Both the position numbers and the translations under genes were made by a program. Below, piece by piece: positions 7,375 to 14,347 of a stretch of DNA of 28,262 bases. Under the pieces are notes generated by a model that ran no database searches, was not told where the DNA came from, and saw only the letters and a program-made list of their open reading frames with translations. Within the stretch, counting starts at the first letter, position 1; every line of letters begins with the position of its first letter. The stretch is taken from positions 1 through 28,262 of the forward strand of contig CAZIPP010000009.1 in assembly GCA_964541215.1 (NCBI GenBank), given 5' to 3'. The stretch is from SIG469 sp964541215. Its GTDB lineage: Bacteria; Bacillota; Clostridia; Oscillospirales; Oscillospiraceae.

Positions 7375-7746
7375 ATGATTTCCTTTGAAAATTTCATTAT
7401 TGAAGGTGACGCACCTATTTATATGCAGATATTGCGGCATATTAAGATCGGAGTTGTGGCAGGCACCGTTATCGACGGTGACGAGCTGCCGTCCCGAAGG
7501 GTGCTGTCTGCCCTGTTGGGAGTGAACCCCAATACCGTTCAAAAGGCGTATCGGATGCTGGAAGAGGAGGGACTGATACAGTCCCATACCGGCGCAAAAA
7601 GCTATGTGGTGCTGGACGCGGAAAAAATATCTGCTATCCGCAGTCAGCTGATGGAAGCTGAAGCCAGGGCGGCCGTTGATTCTTTGAAACGGATGGGCAT
7701 ATCCCTGCGGAAAGCCGTTGAGTTGATGGAAAAATACTGGGATTGA
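7375..7746 (+). CDS. GntR family transcriptional regulator, YtrA subfamily
   Basis: A 123-residue DNA-binding regulator. A winged helix-turn-helix covers residues 11-78 (APIYMQILRHIKIGVVAG, then LPSRRVLSALLGVNPNTVQKAYRMLEEEGLI). A short C-terminal helical stretch serves as a dimer arm instead of the long effector domain of other GntR groups. Small size and direct linkage to an ABC transporter define the YtrA type, which represses its own operon until cell-envelope stress or an antibiotic is sensed. The ribosome site AAAGGAG precedes the ATG. The operator and promoter upstream fit autoregulation, and the next gene begins within 11 bases. The inducing signal cannot be read from sequence. Confidence 0.9.
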   Translation: MISFENFIIEGDAPIYMQILRHIKIGVVAGTVIDGDELPSRRVLSALLGVNPNTVQKAYRMLEEEGLIQSHTGAKSYVVLDAEKISAIRSQLMEAEARAAVDSLKRMGISLRKAVELMEKYWD

Positions 7747-7756
7747 GGTGAGCCGT

Positions 7757-8500
7757 TTGAAAAAGCATTTATCGGTCTTTTCATTGATTGCCAGAAGCAG
7801 TATTTATAAACTGCTGCTGTTGTTTCTGCTTTTGGCAGCGGCGGAGAGCGTACTGTTTTGTCTCAGACTCCAAAGCACCCTGTCTGCGGCTGCGGCGCTG
7901 CAATTGGAGCCGGATGGTATGGAGTACGTATTCACCGGTGGCAAAGTGTTCTGGTCGTCGGCTGTTATCTTTGTGCTGATGACAGCTCAGCTTTGCCGGG
8001 TCGGATGCGACTTTGGAAGCAGCCAGAGCTATACCCTCCGCCGTCTGCGGATAACAGAAAAAAGCGTCTTTATCTGGCAGACTATATTCAATATCCTCAG
8101 CTTTCTCATGCTGTGGGCAGTGCAGCTGGGTGTTGCGATGGCACTGTGTCATATATATGTATCGGTCGTGCAGGAAACCAGCGGTCAGGCGATAATGCTG
8201 GCGTTTTACCGCCACAAGTTTCTTCACAGCCTGCTGCCGCTGAGTGATGTGTCGCGTTATATCAGAAATATCGCACTGGTGTTGGCGCTTGGTATCGGAG
8301 CCGCAAAATTTTCATGGAACAATCGCAGGGGAAAGCTTGGAGTTGAGATAATCGCCCTGACCGCCTTGACAGTGGTGTTCTTTGCCGCGGAAACTGGCAG
8401 CGACAATATGGACAGCATCGTTATTTTTCTTGCTCTGGCTGTGGGACTGGAAGGATCGTACAGCGTGTTGACAAAGGAGGATGACGATGAAGAAGATTGA
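7757..8500 (+). CDS. ABC transporter membrane subunit of the GntR operon
   Basis: An integral membrane protein of 247 residues with about six hydrophobic segments: near KLLLLFLLLAAAESVLF at the N terminus, VFWSSAVIFVLMTAQL, ILSFLMLWAVQLGVAMAL, IALVLALGIGAA, and two at the C terminus. It ends in an acidic tail (KEDDDEED). No catalytic motif is present. It resembles the poorly conserved membrane proteins paired with YtrB-like ATPases. GTG 7748 would also open the frame, but GAGGTGAG lies over it and is ideally spaced for TTG 7757, so I prefer the TTG. The gene overlaps the next one by 14 bases, which indicates translational coupling. Confidence 0.75.
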   Translation: MKKHLSVFSLIARSSIYKLLLLFLLLAAAESVLFCLRLQSTLSAAAALQLEPDGMEYVFTGGKVFWSSAVIFVLMTAQLCRVGCDFGSSQSYTLRRLRITEKSVFIWQTIFNILSFLMLWAVQLGVAMALCHIYVSVVQETSGQAIMLAFYRHKFLHSLLPLSDVSRYIRNIALVLALGIGAAKFSWNNRRGKLGVEIIALTALTVVFFAAETGSDNMDSIVIFLALAVGLEGSYSVLTKEDDDEED

Positions 8501-8993
8501 CCTTGCCCGTCATGCGCCGCCGGGAATAAAGCAGGAATGGGAAAAACAGTTTTTTGTTTCCGGCTGGGTGGCATCACTCCTTTATTCCTTTGGTTTTCTG
8601 ATACGGTATTTTGATTACAGATCCGATCTGTTTGTTTACCGCTCAGGAACCATTCGTGAGCTGGATACCTCTCGGGTGATGCCGGACTTTTATGTTGTGC
8701 TGGACAACTGCCTGATGTTCTATGTCATGTTTGCTGTGTGTATGCTGCTTTTTGCCGTTTATCACTATGCTTATCACCGCATGGGCAGCAAAAGCATTTA
8801 CACCATGCGGCGTCTGCCAAATAAATGGGAGCTTCACCGCCGATGCCTGACATTGCCGATAGCTGCGGCGCTGATACTTTTGATATCTGCGGCAGTGACC
8901 TTGATGTTATGGTTCGGGATATATATGCTGTGTACACCGGATCCGTGCCTTGTGCCCGGACAGTGGACTAAATTATGGGAGGCGATACTGTAA
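8487..8993 (+). CDS. Second membrane subunit of the GntR-operon ABC transporter
   Basis: A 168-residue membrane protein with three clear hydrophobic segments: WVASLLYSFGFLIRYF, CLMFYVMFAVCMLLFAVYHY, and IAAALILLISAAVTLMLWFGIYML. Cytoplasmic-looking linkers are rich in Arg and Lys. AAGGAGG abuts ATG 8481 and is 6 bases from ATG 8487, so the second ATG is the likelier start. It sits between a membrane gene and the ATPase gene and joins the ATPase gene by a TAATG overlap, so it probably forms part of the same translocator. I cannot assign a named family. Confidence 0.75.
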   Translation: MKKIDLARHAPPGIKQEWEKQFFVSGWVASLLYSFGFLIRYFDYRSDLFVYRSGTIRELDTSRVMPDFYVVLDNCLMFYVMFAVCMLLFAVYHYAYHRMGSKSIYTMRRLPNKWELHRRCLTLPIAAALILLISAAVTLMLWFGIYMLCTPDPCLVPGQWTKLWEAIL

Positions 8994-9733
8994 TGCTGGA
9001 GATAAAAGGTCTTGACAAATATTACAAGAGAAAAATAGCTCTGAAAAGCGTGGACCTTTCCCTGCCAAGAGGAGAGATAGTAGGTCTTTTTGGTGAAAAC
9101 GGCGCAGGTAAGACCACCTTGATGAAATGCATCCTCGGGCTGCTGCCATATTCAGGCGAGATAACTCTGGATGGTCAGCCTATAACAAGGAAGAATATCG
9201 AAAAGCTGTCCTTCGCCACCAGTGAACATTCCTTTTTCCCAAACCTGACGGCTCAGGGACACCGTGAGTTTTTCGCGGAGCATTTTCCCGGATTCTCGGA
9301 TAAACGCTATGAAGCCCTGATGGACTTTTTTGAACTGCCGAAGAACAAGCCGATACGCTCTTTTTCCACCGGGCAGAAAAACCAGTTTGAAGTCATTATG
9401 GCGCTGTGTCAGGGCGCTGACTATATCCTTATGGACGAACCCTTTGCGGGAAACGACGTGTTTAACCGTGAGGACTTTTACAAGGTTTTGCTGGGCATCC
9501 TTGAGCCGCATGAAACTGTGCTGCTGTCTACCCACCTTATTGAAGAGGTTTCGGATTTTGTGGGCAGAGCCATTCTGATACGCAAAGGCTCCATCGTCTC
9601 CGATGTGACCACCCTCGAACTGGAGGAACAGGGCAGCGACCTTATGAGCTACATCAAGCAGACCTATAATTACCGCGCTGACAGGGTGATGCAGGCGCTG
9701 GATAAGCTCACCGACGGAGAGGATGAGCAATGA
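8993..9733 (+). CDS. ABC transporter ATPase, YtrB-like
   Basis: A 246-residue nucleotide-binding subunit. Walker A is GENGAGKT (34-41), Walker B is ILMDEPF, and the switch His is in LLSTHL. The signature loop reads SFSTGQKNQ instead of LSGGQ, a variation seen in the drug/envelope-stress exporter branch that includes YtrB and EcsA-like ATPases. The Q-loop region is shortened. ATG 8993 overlaps the upstream stop (TAATG) and has GGGAGG about 9 bases upstream; an in-frame ATG at 8975 has no ribosome site. The gene overlaps the next one at ATGA. It should power the two membrane proteins just upstream; the cargo is unknown. Confidence 0.9.
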   Translation: MLEIKGLDKYYKRKIALKSVDLSLPRGEIVGLFGENGAGKTTLMKCILGLLPYSGEITLDGQPITRKNIEKLSFATSEHSFFPNLTAQGHREFFAEHFPGFSDKRYEALMDFFELPKNKPIRSFSTGQKNQFEVIMALCQGADYILMDEPFAGNDVFNREDFYKVLLGILEPHETVLLSTHLIEEVSDFVGRAILIRKGSIVSDVTTLELEEQGSDLMSYIKQTYNYRADRVMQALDKLTDGEDEQ

Positions 9734-11190
9734 GAAAAGCATTTATTCTGACACTGTGTCTTGCTATCGTTTCTGCGGCTTGTATCTGCGCAGCTCACAG
9801 CTTTTTTGATGAAAAGCACGATCAGGTGGTCATAACCGAAAATGTTCTTTACGGTGACCGCGCGGCTGCCGATGGCGTGGCAGTTGAGCTTTCCACTCAC
9901 TATGGCTACAACCTGTTCTGGGACACGGAGTATGTGGTGGGCGATGCAGCCGAGACAGAAACGGATTACGATTTTTCTGCAAAGAAAAAATACAGCTTTT
10001 CCGATGTTGAGTTCCGGGGAGTTCTGGTCTCTACAGGGTTTGAGTTTGGTTTGGACACACGAAAAACTGATGCTCAGGGCATAGACAAGGCATACGTTGA
10101 ACTTTTCGAGCAGGCTGAGCCAGGTCAGGAACTGGAAACGGTTATACGGCTGGCAGACTATTATGAATACTATCCGCTGCAGGTGGATATAGATCTGCCT
10201 GACTGCCCTCTGCATTTTTCTTATAGCACCTATGACAGGGATGACGTGGATCTGGGACCTCAGATATTGCATTACGATGGCAGCAATACGGGGTATTACG
10301 AGGTATTTGCTGACTACTTCAAAATACCCGTTCTGGAGGAAGAGACTGTCCGTATCTCTGTTAGAAAGGGTGAGGACGGCAGCCTCCGTGGTTCCGGCGG
10401 CGGATGGGGAAGCGAAGACAGCGACAGATTTGACATGTATCCGCTGGGAGCCATAGGTAAAGAGAGCTGCTTCTTGGTTTTTGATGCCCACAGCTATGAA
10501 GGAGATCTTGTGGATCTGAGCTGCCTTCCCGATGGTTACGGTATATTCTCCGTTCCGTATTTTACCAACGAATTTGGTAATACCGACATAGACCCTTACG
10601 GATTGGATATGGTATACGAGCTGGATCCGGAGCATGAGATATCCAATTTCTTCATTTCCGATGACCAATCGAAGCTGCTGCTTTTCACTGTTGAAAACGG
10701 TATGCTGATGCTGACAGTCATTGATGCCCAGACCTTTGAGACTTTGCAAAAACTTGAGGTCAGCTCTGTTGAGAGTGCTGACTATGTTTATGAATATCAC
10801 ATGCATGATGACTTCATCGTCGTCAGCCATGGTGACAGCCGGCTATCTGTAATAGCTTTTGAAAATGGCAGCTATGAGTATCAGTACACTGTTAAGCGTT
10901 ACGTTGAGGTGGGTGATGCCATGTATCCCGGAACTTACCTGAAAATCACCGCCGATATGGACTATGACCACAGCACAGACAGACTCGTGATTTCCGATTC
11001 CATGGAAAACCAGTACGGCGGATGGAACATGACCGCAGACTTTTATATCTCTGTATATGACGAGGCCGGCATGATCTATCATGGCGCCTACTCCAGCAGC
11101 CTCACTACTATCGGTGCCGGACGTTCGGGTGACTATGACTACCTCGTCAGAAATACGGATGACGAGTATATCACTGTACGATTTAATTAA
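9730..11190 (+). CDS. Exported or membrane-anchored protein of unknown function in the GntR/ABC operon
   Basis: A 486-residue protein. It starts with a signal peptide or anchor (MRKAFILTLCLAIVSAACICA), and the rest is extracellular, acidic and rich in Tyr/Asp with predicted beta structure. The C-terminal 200 residues show short repeated beta-strand units (for example LLLFTVENGMLMLTVIDAQ, then DDFIVVSHGDSRLSVIAFE) that suggest a WD/YVTN-like propeller. No catalytic motif was recognised. It overlaps the ATPase stop by 4 bases (ATGA), so it belongs to the transporter operon and may be its outer-face sensor or accessory protein. The operon ends with the hairpin at 11198-11230. Confidence 0.7.
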   Translation: MRKAFILTLCLAIVSAACICAAHSFFDEKHDQVVITENVLYGDRAAADGVAVELSTHYGYNLFWDTEYVVGDAAETETDYDFSAKKKYSFSDVEFRGVLVSTGFEFGLDTRKTDAQGIDKAYVELFEQAEPGQELETVIRLADYYEYYPLQVDIDLPDCPLHFSYSTYDRDDVDLGPQILHYDGSNTGYYEVFADYFKIPVLEEETVRISVRKGEDGSLRGSGGGWGSEDSDRFDMYPLGAIGKESCFLVFDAHSYEGDLVDLSCLPDGYGIFSVPYFTNEFGNTDIDPYGLDMVYELDPEHEISNFFISDDQSKLLLFTVENGMLMLTVIDAQTFETLQKLEVSSVESADYVYEYHMHDDFIVVSHGDSRLSVIAFENGSYEYQYTVKRYVEVGDAMYPGTYLKITADMDYDHSTDRLVISDSMENQYGGWNMTADFYISVYDEAGMIYHGAYSSSLTTIGAGRSGDYDYLVRNTDDEYITVRFN

Positions 11191-11197
11191 CCAAAAC

Positions 11198-11230
11198 ATC
11201 GGAGCAAAGTATAAAAACCTTGCTCCGATG
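11198..11230. terminator. Bidirectional terminator between converging genes
   Basis: A perfect 11-bp stem: CATCGGAGCAA (11198-11208) pairs with TTGCTCCGATG (11220-11230). TTTTT follows on the plus strand and TTTT on the minus strand. It serves the ABC operon and the LysM-GH18 gene. Confidence 0.85.
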
Positions 11231-11236
11231 CTGTTT

Positions 11237-12520
11237 TTACCTGTGATCCCGTATGTCGTACATGGCGTTCAGTATGCTCCACCCCTGCTGAAAAGGGCGC
11301 ATCATGTTCCAGTAACCCGCACCAAGAAAACCGTATTCGGCAATAAGCTCCAGCTTTGCCTTAATGCTGCGCCCATCCTCAAACCAGACCTCGTGCGCTC
11401 TGCCTTCTTCGTCTGTGTAATAAAAATAGGGTGTCATGTAGTTTTCGTCGTATTGTATCTCCGCTCTGTATTTTGTAGCTAATTTATAGGCATCGGCATT
11501 GGGGATGGACTCGGCTTTTGTCTCGCCCTGCACAAAGGGAAGCGTCCAGTCATACCCGTAGTTGGGGATGCCCAGATATATCTTCTCCGGCGGGATCTCC
11601 GTTATGGCGTAATCCAGCACTCTCCGCACGCTGGGAAGCGGTGCCACCGCAAGGGGAGGACCATAAGTATAACCCCACTCGTAGGTCATCAAAAGCACCG
11701 CGTCCGCTGCTGCAGCAAGGGCGGCATAGTCGTGCCCGGCGTAAAGCAGTCCCGGCTGCTCGGCATAGGTCTTGGGAGCCAATGCCACGATAACAAGGTA
11801 TCCCAGCGGACTTAGCCTGTCGTGCAGCTGCTTCACAAAGGAGGCGTACATGGCAGCGTTTTCGGCGCCAACGAATTCAAAATCCACATCCAGCCCCACA
11901 TATCCCTTCTGACCCATCACAGTGACTATCTGTTCTGTCAGCTTCTCCCGCAGAGCCATGTCATTAAGGACGATGGTCGCCCGCTGAGTATCGAAAACAC
12001 CGGTTTCTGTAAGTGTTGAAAGATGCATCAGCGGAGCTGTTCCGTAGTTTTCGGCTATGCGTATGAGTTCATCATCATCCAGCAGAACAAGATCGGCATC
12101 GGCGGTGATGCCATAAGTGAAGGGCGTAAGGTATGTGAGGTAAAACACCGTTCGCTCAAGAAGGGGGATGTCTATGAATGGGTAGGCGTAACTGTTGACA
12201 TAGATAGAACCCCGTTTCGGCTCTGTGAAGGACAGCACCAGCTGCTGACCGGGTCGGATATCAAAACCTCCGCCCAGACCCGGATTGTTGCGCAATATCT
12301 CCCGATAGGTCATGCCGTATTTTTCCGCGATGGAATAGACCGTATCTCCCTGTTGGACGGTGTGAGTCAGCTGAGGGAAAAGTATGACCAGTGTTTGCCC
12401 CACTGCCAGCTGATACGGCGGCTCAAGCCCGTTATAGTCGGCAATGTTTTGAATGCTGACGCCGTACTGCCCGGCGATGGAATACACTGTTTCACCCGCA
12501 TTGACCACATGAATGACCAA
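11237..12520 (-). CDS. LysM-GH18 peptidoglycan hydrolase, SleL/YaaH-like
   Basis: A 427-residue protein. Two LysM peptidoglycan-binding domains (residues 2-47 and 52-97; paired NAGETVYSIAGQYGV and QQGDTVYSIAEKYGM) precede a GH18 TIM barrel (about 105-427). The catalytic DxDxE is DVDFE (211-215) with acid E215, and the barrel-end Trp lies in GAGYWNMM. This two-LysM plus GH18 design without a signal peptide is typical of SleL/YaaH spore-cortex N-acetylglucosaminidases, which are deposited in the spore and act at germination. The start is TTG at 12520, with AAAGGA about 9 bases upstream. A sporulation promoter is likely but was not identified. This gene is the best evidence that the host makes endospores. 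Confidence 0.9.
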   Translation of the reverse strand: MVIHVVNAGETVYSIAGQYGVSIQNIADYNGLEPPYQLAVGQTLVILFPQLTHTVQQGDTVYSIAEKYGMTYREILRNNPGLGGGFDIRPGQQLVLSFTEPKRGSIYVNSYAYPFIDIPLLERTVFYLTYLTPFTYGITADADLVLLDDDELIRIAENYGTAPLMHLSTLTETGVFDTQRATIVLNDMALREKLTEQIVTVMGQKGYVGLDVDFEFVGAENAAMYASFVKQLHDRLSPLGYLVIVALAPKTYAEQPGLLYAGHDYAALAAAADAVLLMTYEWGYTYGPPLAVAPLPSVRRVLDYAITEIPPEKIYLGIPNYGYDWTLPFVQGETKAESIPNADAYKLATKYRAEIQYDENYMTPYFYYTDEEGRAHEVWFEDGRSIKAKLELIAEYGFLGAGYWNMMRPFQQGWSILNAMYDIRDHR

Positions 12521-12582
12521 TATATCACATCCTTTTGATAAGCTGTTATACTAAATTATTCGCAAAACATCCCTGTTGCTAC

Positions 12583-12611
12583 TTTACAAAAAGGGTAAAA
12601 ACGAATATAAT
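12583..12611 (+). promoter_or_regulatory. Promoter of the perR-rubredoxin operon
   Basis: TTTACA (12583-12588), 17 bases, TATAAT (12606-12611). The -10 overlaps the Fur/Per-type box. Confidence 0.75.
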
Positions 12612-12627
12612 AATAGTATTCATTATC
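12609..12627. promoter_or_regulatory. Fur/Per-type operator
   Basis: AATAATAGTATTCATTATC matches the classic 19-bp Fur box at 15 of 19 positions and overlaps the -10 and transcript start. This fits autoregulation by the Fur-family protein encoded next. Confidence 0.7.
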
Positions 12628-12644
12628 ATAAAGAGGGCAATAGA

Positions 12645-13037
12645 ATGAGAAAATACAGCCGAAAAAGGGAAGCTATTTTGCAGGCTATTTATCAAAGCAA
12701 AAGCCATCCCACTGCGGAAACTGTTTATAATGAGCTAAAACCTGTGTTTCCGGACTTGAGTTTGGGAACAGTTTATCGTAATATATCCTTGTTTAAGGAT
12801 TCGGGCGAGCTGGTCTCTGTGGGCGTTGTTAACGGTCACGAGAGATTTGACGGCAAAGTTACGCCTCATCCTCATTTTATCTGCGATAAGTGCGGACGGG
12901 TAGACGATATTGAAACCAGTTTTGATGTCAGCCGGCTGGACTCGGATGTTGAAACCGAGCTCGGCTGCCTTGTGACCCAGCATCATCTGGTGTTCCATGG
13001 TCTGTGTGCTGATTGCAGAGAAGAAAGGAGAAAATGA
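12645..13037 (+). CDS. perR: Fur family regulator, PerR-like
   Basis: A 130-residue metal-dependent repressor. The N-terminal winged helix (about 1-65) contains TVYRNISLFKDSGEL. The C-terminal dimer domain carries the regulatory-metal residues H21, D69, H75 and H77 and a structural zinc site made of C80-x2-C83 and C121-x2-C124. RFDG places an Asp where PerR has its oxidation-sensitive ligand and Fur usually has Glu, and the rubredoxin neighbour also points to peroxide sensing. The true start is ATG 12645. An in-frame ATG at 12576 lies upstream of the promoter and cannot be used. Its own box overlaps the promoter. Zur or Fur remain less likely alternatives. Confidence 0.85.
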   Translation: MRKYSRKREAILQAIYQSKSHPTAETVYNELKPVFPDLSLGTVYRNISLFKDSGELVSVGVVNGHERFDGKVTPHPHFICDKCGRVDDIETSFDVSRLDSDVETELGCLVTQHHLVFHGLCADCREERRK

Positions 13038-13038
13038 A

Positions 13039-13164
13039 ATGGCCAAATATAAGTGCATCATTTGCGGTTATGTTGAAGAGGGCGATTGCCCTCCCGAAAA
13101 ATGTCCTCTCTGCGGCGTTCCTTCCCAGAACTTTGTTGAAGTGAAGGAAGAGGAAGAAAAGTAA
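13039..13164 (+). CDS. Stand-alone 41-residue rubredoxin-type protein
   Basis: A tiny electron carrier. It has the two Fe-binding knuckles of the rubrerythrin rubredoxin domain: CIICG (C6, C9) and CPLCG (C22, C25), in the frame GDCPPEKCPLCG. It lacks the four-helix diiron domain that normally precedes this module. An additional C17 sits next to the usual Pro-Pro. AAGGAG is 8 bases before the ATG, the gene starts 2 bases after the perR-like stop, and a strong terminator follows. In anaerobes this kind of protein passes electrons to peroxide- and superoxide-reducing enzymes, so control by PerR makes sense. The acidic tail KEEEEK is unstructured. Confidence 0.88.
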   Translation: MAKYKCIICGYVEEGDCPPEKCPLCGVPSQNFVEVKEEEEK

Positions 13165-13171
13165 AAAGGAG

Positions 13172-13204
13172 AACCCCTCCATTCGGTTTACGGATGGAGG
13201 GGTT
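13172..13204 (+). terminator. Terminator of the perR-rubredoxin operon
   Basis: A 14-bp stem (13172-13185 with 13191-13204; one G-T pair) and TTTT at the end. The A residues upstream mean it may also serve the minus-strand gene ending at 13210. Confidence 0.85.
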
Positions 13205-13209
13205 TTGTA

Positions 13210-13584
13210 TTACATATCAAAATCCAGATCGTCGTTGAGAAGCTCGCCCAAGCCTACGTTGCGTTCCTCACGCACCGATTCCACCTGTTCGTGGATAAGC
13301 TCTTTGACTTCCCGGGGATGGACAATGTTTTTGATCTCCATAATGGGATGGGTCTGGTCGGAGGACTGGATGGTTATGGTACCCATGCCGAAGATGCGCT
13401 GCCACAGAGAAATGGACAGGCTGATATCCCGTACGCGGTACAGCTGTATCTCATCCGCGTTCATGTTGAGCAGCCCTTTTTCAAGGAAAAGGCGGTCATC
13501 GCTCAGGGCATATTTTGTAAAGCTCAAAGGCATACCCATACGTCTGCGGCGATCTTTCCACAGATATTCTATATTTACTGCCAT
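13210..13584 (-). CDS. Bacterial PH-domain (bPH2/DUF304-like) protein
   Basis: A 124-residue soluble protein. A basic N terminus (LWKDRRRRMGMPLSFTKYALSD) leads into the bacterial PH fold: LSDDRLFLEKGLLNMNADEIQLYRVRDISLS, then FGMGTITIQSSD. The pattern RLFLEKG...EIQLYRVRDI is the hallmark of YdbS/YdbT-type bPH2 domains. Those proteins usually add membrane helices; here none are present. A charged helix with EQVESVREERN ends the protein. It follows the barrel-candidate gene by 9 bases with AAGGTG before the ATG and so forms a two-gene operon. The molecular role is unknown; binding to membrane or protein partners is inferred from the fold. Confidence 0.75.
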   Translation of the reverse strand: MAVNIEYLWKDRRRRMGMPLSFTKYALSDDRLFLEKGLLNMNADEIQLYRVRDISLSISLWQRIFGMGTITIQSSDQTHPIMEIKNIVHPREVKELIHEQVESVREERNVGLGELLNDDLDFDM

Positions 13585-13593
13585 GGTTTCACC

Positions 13594-14121
13594 TTATTTC
13601 TTTATTGGGATTTTAATGTAACCGGAGAGGACTTTCAGCAGTCCTTCAGGGAGAGTAAGACCATTGTCGAGAGTTTTAACTTCGCCGCCGCCTTCGGCGG
13701 TACCTGTCATTATACCGATAGCGCCTTCATAAGCGCCTGTGCCGCCAACGATGATGTTGGTCAAAACGTCACGTCGCAGGAAGCTGCTGTTGTGAGGGAT
13801 CTCGATATCGCCGCTGGAGTCGCGTACTGCAAATATGCCGTCCCAGGCATAGATGTCGCCGTCTGCCAGACGGTATACGCAGAAAGCTCTGGTGTCGAAA
13901 GTCTCCATCCACCAGTCGCTGAAATAGTTTTCCAGAGGATAATTCTTCGCTTCCTCGAAGCCTTCACGACCGCAGAAATAGTGGGATGGTCCAAAGGGGT
14001 GGAACCAGCCTACACCGGCATGGACGGTTTTGCCGGAAGTCCAGTCTTTGAACTGGGCATAGCCGGCCTGATAGGACATGCGAACATCATAGCATACATA
14101 TTTGTTTTCACTTCCTGACAT
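13594..14121 (-). CDS. Hypothetical protein, dirigent/allene-oxide-cyclase-like barrel candidate
   Basis: A 175-residue soluble protein without signal peptide. The N-terminal half has many aromatic residues (WFHPFGPSHYFCG, then YFSDWWMETFDTRAFCVYRL). The C-terminal part, IIVGGTGAYEGAIGIMTG (about 123-140), strongly resembles the GGTG-x-(F/Y)-x-G-A-x-G motif of dirigent and allene oxide cyclase-like eight-strand barrels. I know no defined role for such proteins in Clostridia, and no catalytic residues can be assigned. AAAGGAG lies just before the ATG, and a promoter and a 5' hairpin lie upstream. It is first in an operon with the PH-domain gene. The fold is a tentative guess from one motif. 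Confidence 0.6.
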   Translation of the reverse strand: MSGSENKYVCYDVRMSYQAGYAQFKDWTSGKTVHAGVGWFHPFGPSHYFCGREGFEEAKNYPLENYFSDWWMETFDTRAFCVYRLADGDIYAWDGIFAVRDSSGDIEIPHNSSFLRRDVLTNIIVGGTGAYEGAIGIMTGTAEGGGEVKTLDNGLTLPEGLLKVLSGYIKIPIKK

Positions 14122-14157
14122 TGCTGTTCTCCTTTCAAATCTTCATTCAACTTTGGT

Positions 14158-14181
14158 TCAGCATACCGGAAGGTATGCTGA
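14158..14181 (-). other. 5' leader hairpin
   Basis: A perfect 10-bp stem (14158-14167 with 14172-14181) closed by a four-base loop. It sits just downstream of the predicted transcript start of the minus-strand operon and about 35 bases before its ATG. It has no T run, so it is more likely a 5' stability element than a terminator. Confidence 0.55.
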
Positions 14182-14196
14182 CTGCTTTATAAATTC

Positions 14197-14225
14197 AGTA
14201 TACCATAAAAACGCAGGTGTTGAAA
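14197..14225 (-). promoter_or_regulatory. Promoter of the barrel/PH-domain operon
   Basis: On the minus strand, TTTCAA (14220-14225), 17 bases, TATACT (14197-14202), with TGG just before the -10 (extended -10). Confidence 0.65.
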
Positions 14226-14285
14226 GATGATAGATGAAGTTTGTGTGAAAAAGCGCGATATTGATACTCATGGCACTATGTGAAA

Positions 14286-14314
14286 TTGACTTTGTATCCG
14301 AAGTGACATATAAT
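14286..14314 (+). promoter_or_regulatory. Promoter of the three-adaptor exporter operon
   Basis: TTGACT (14286-14291), 17 bases, TATAAT (14309-14314). Transcription would start near 14321, which rules out the upstream in-frame ATG at 14261 as the start of the first adaptor. Confidence 0.85.
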
Positions 14315-14347
14315 ACTAAATTAAGGAATTATGTGGGAGCTGATAGC

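Noticed and set aside
9670..10830. A 386-codon minus-strand frame opposite the exported protein of the GntR operon
   Set aside because: No ribosome site or recognisable motif. The plus-strand gene is tied to its operon by a 4-base overlap and has a signal peptide and ribosome site.
12576..12644. An upstream start for the perR-like gene
   Set aside because: It begins before the promoter and operator (12583-12627). The Fur-family N terminus aligns with ATG 12645.
14261..14347. An N-terminal extension of adaptor 1 starting at ATG 14261
   Set aside because: The consensus promoter at 14286-14314 lies inside it, and the signal peptide with lipobox starts only at TTG 14348.
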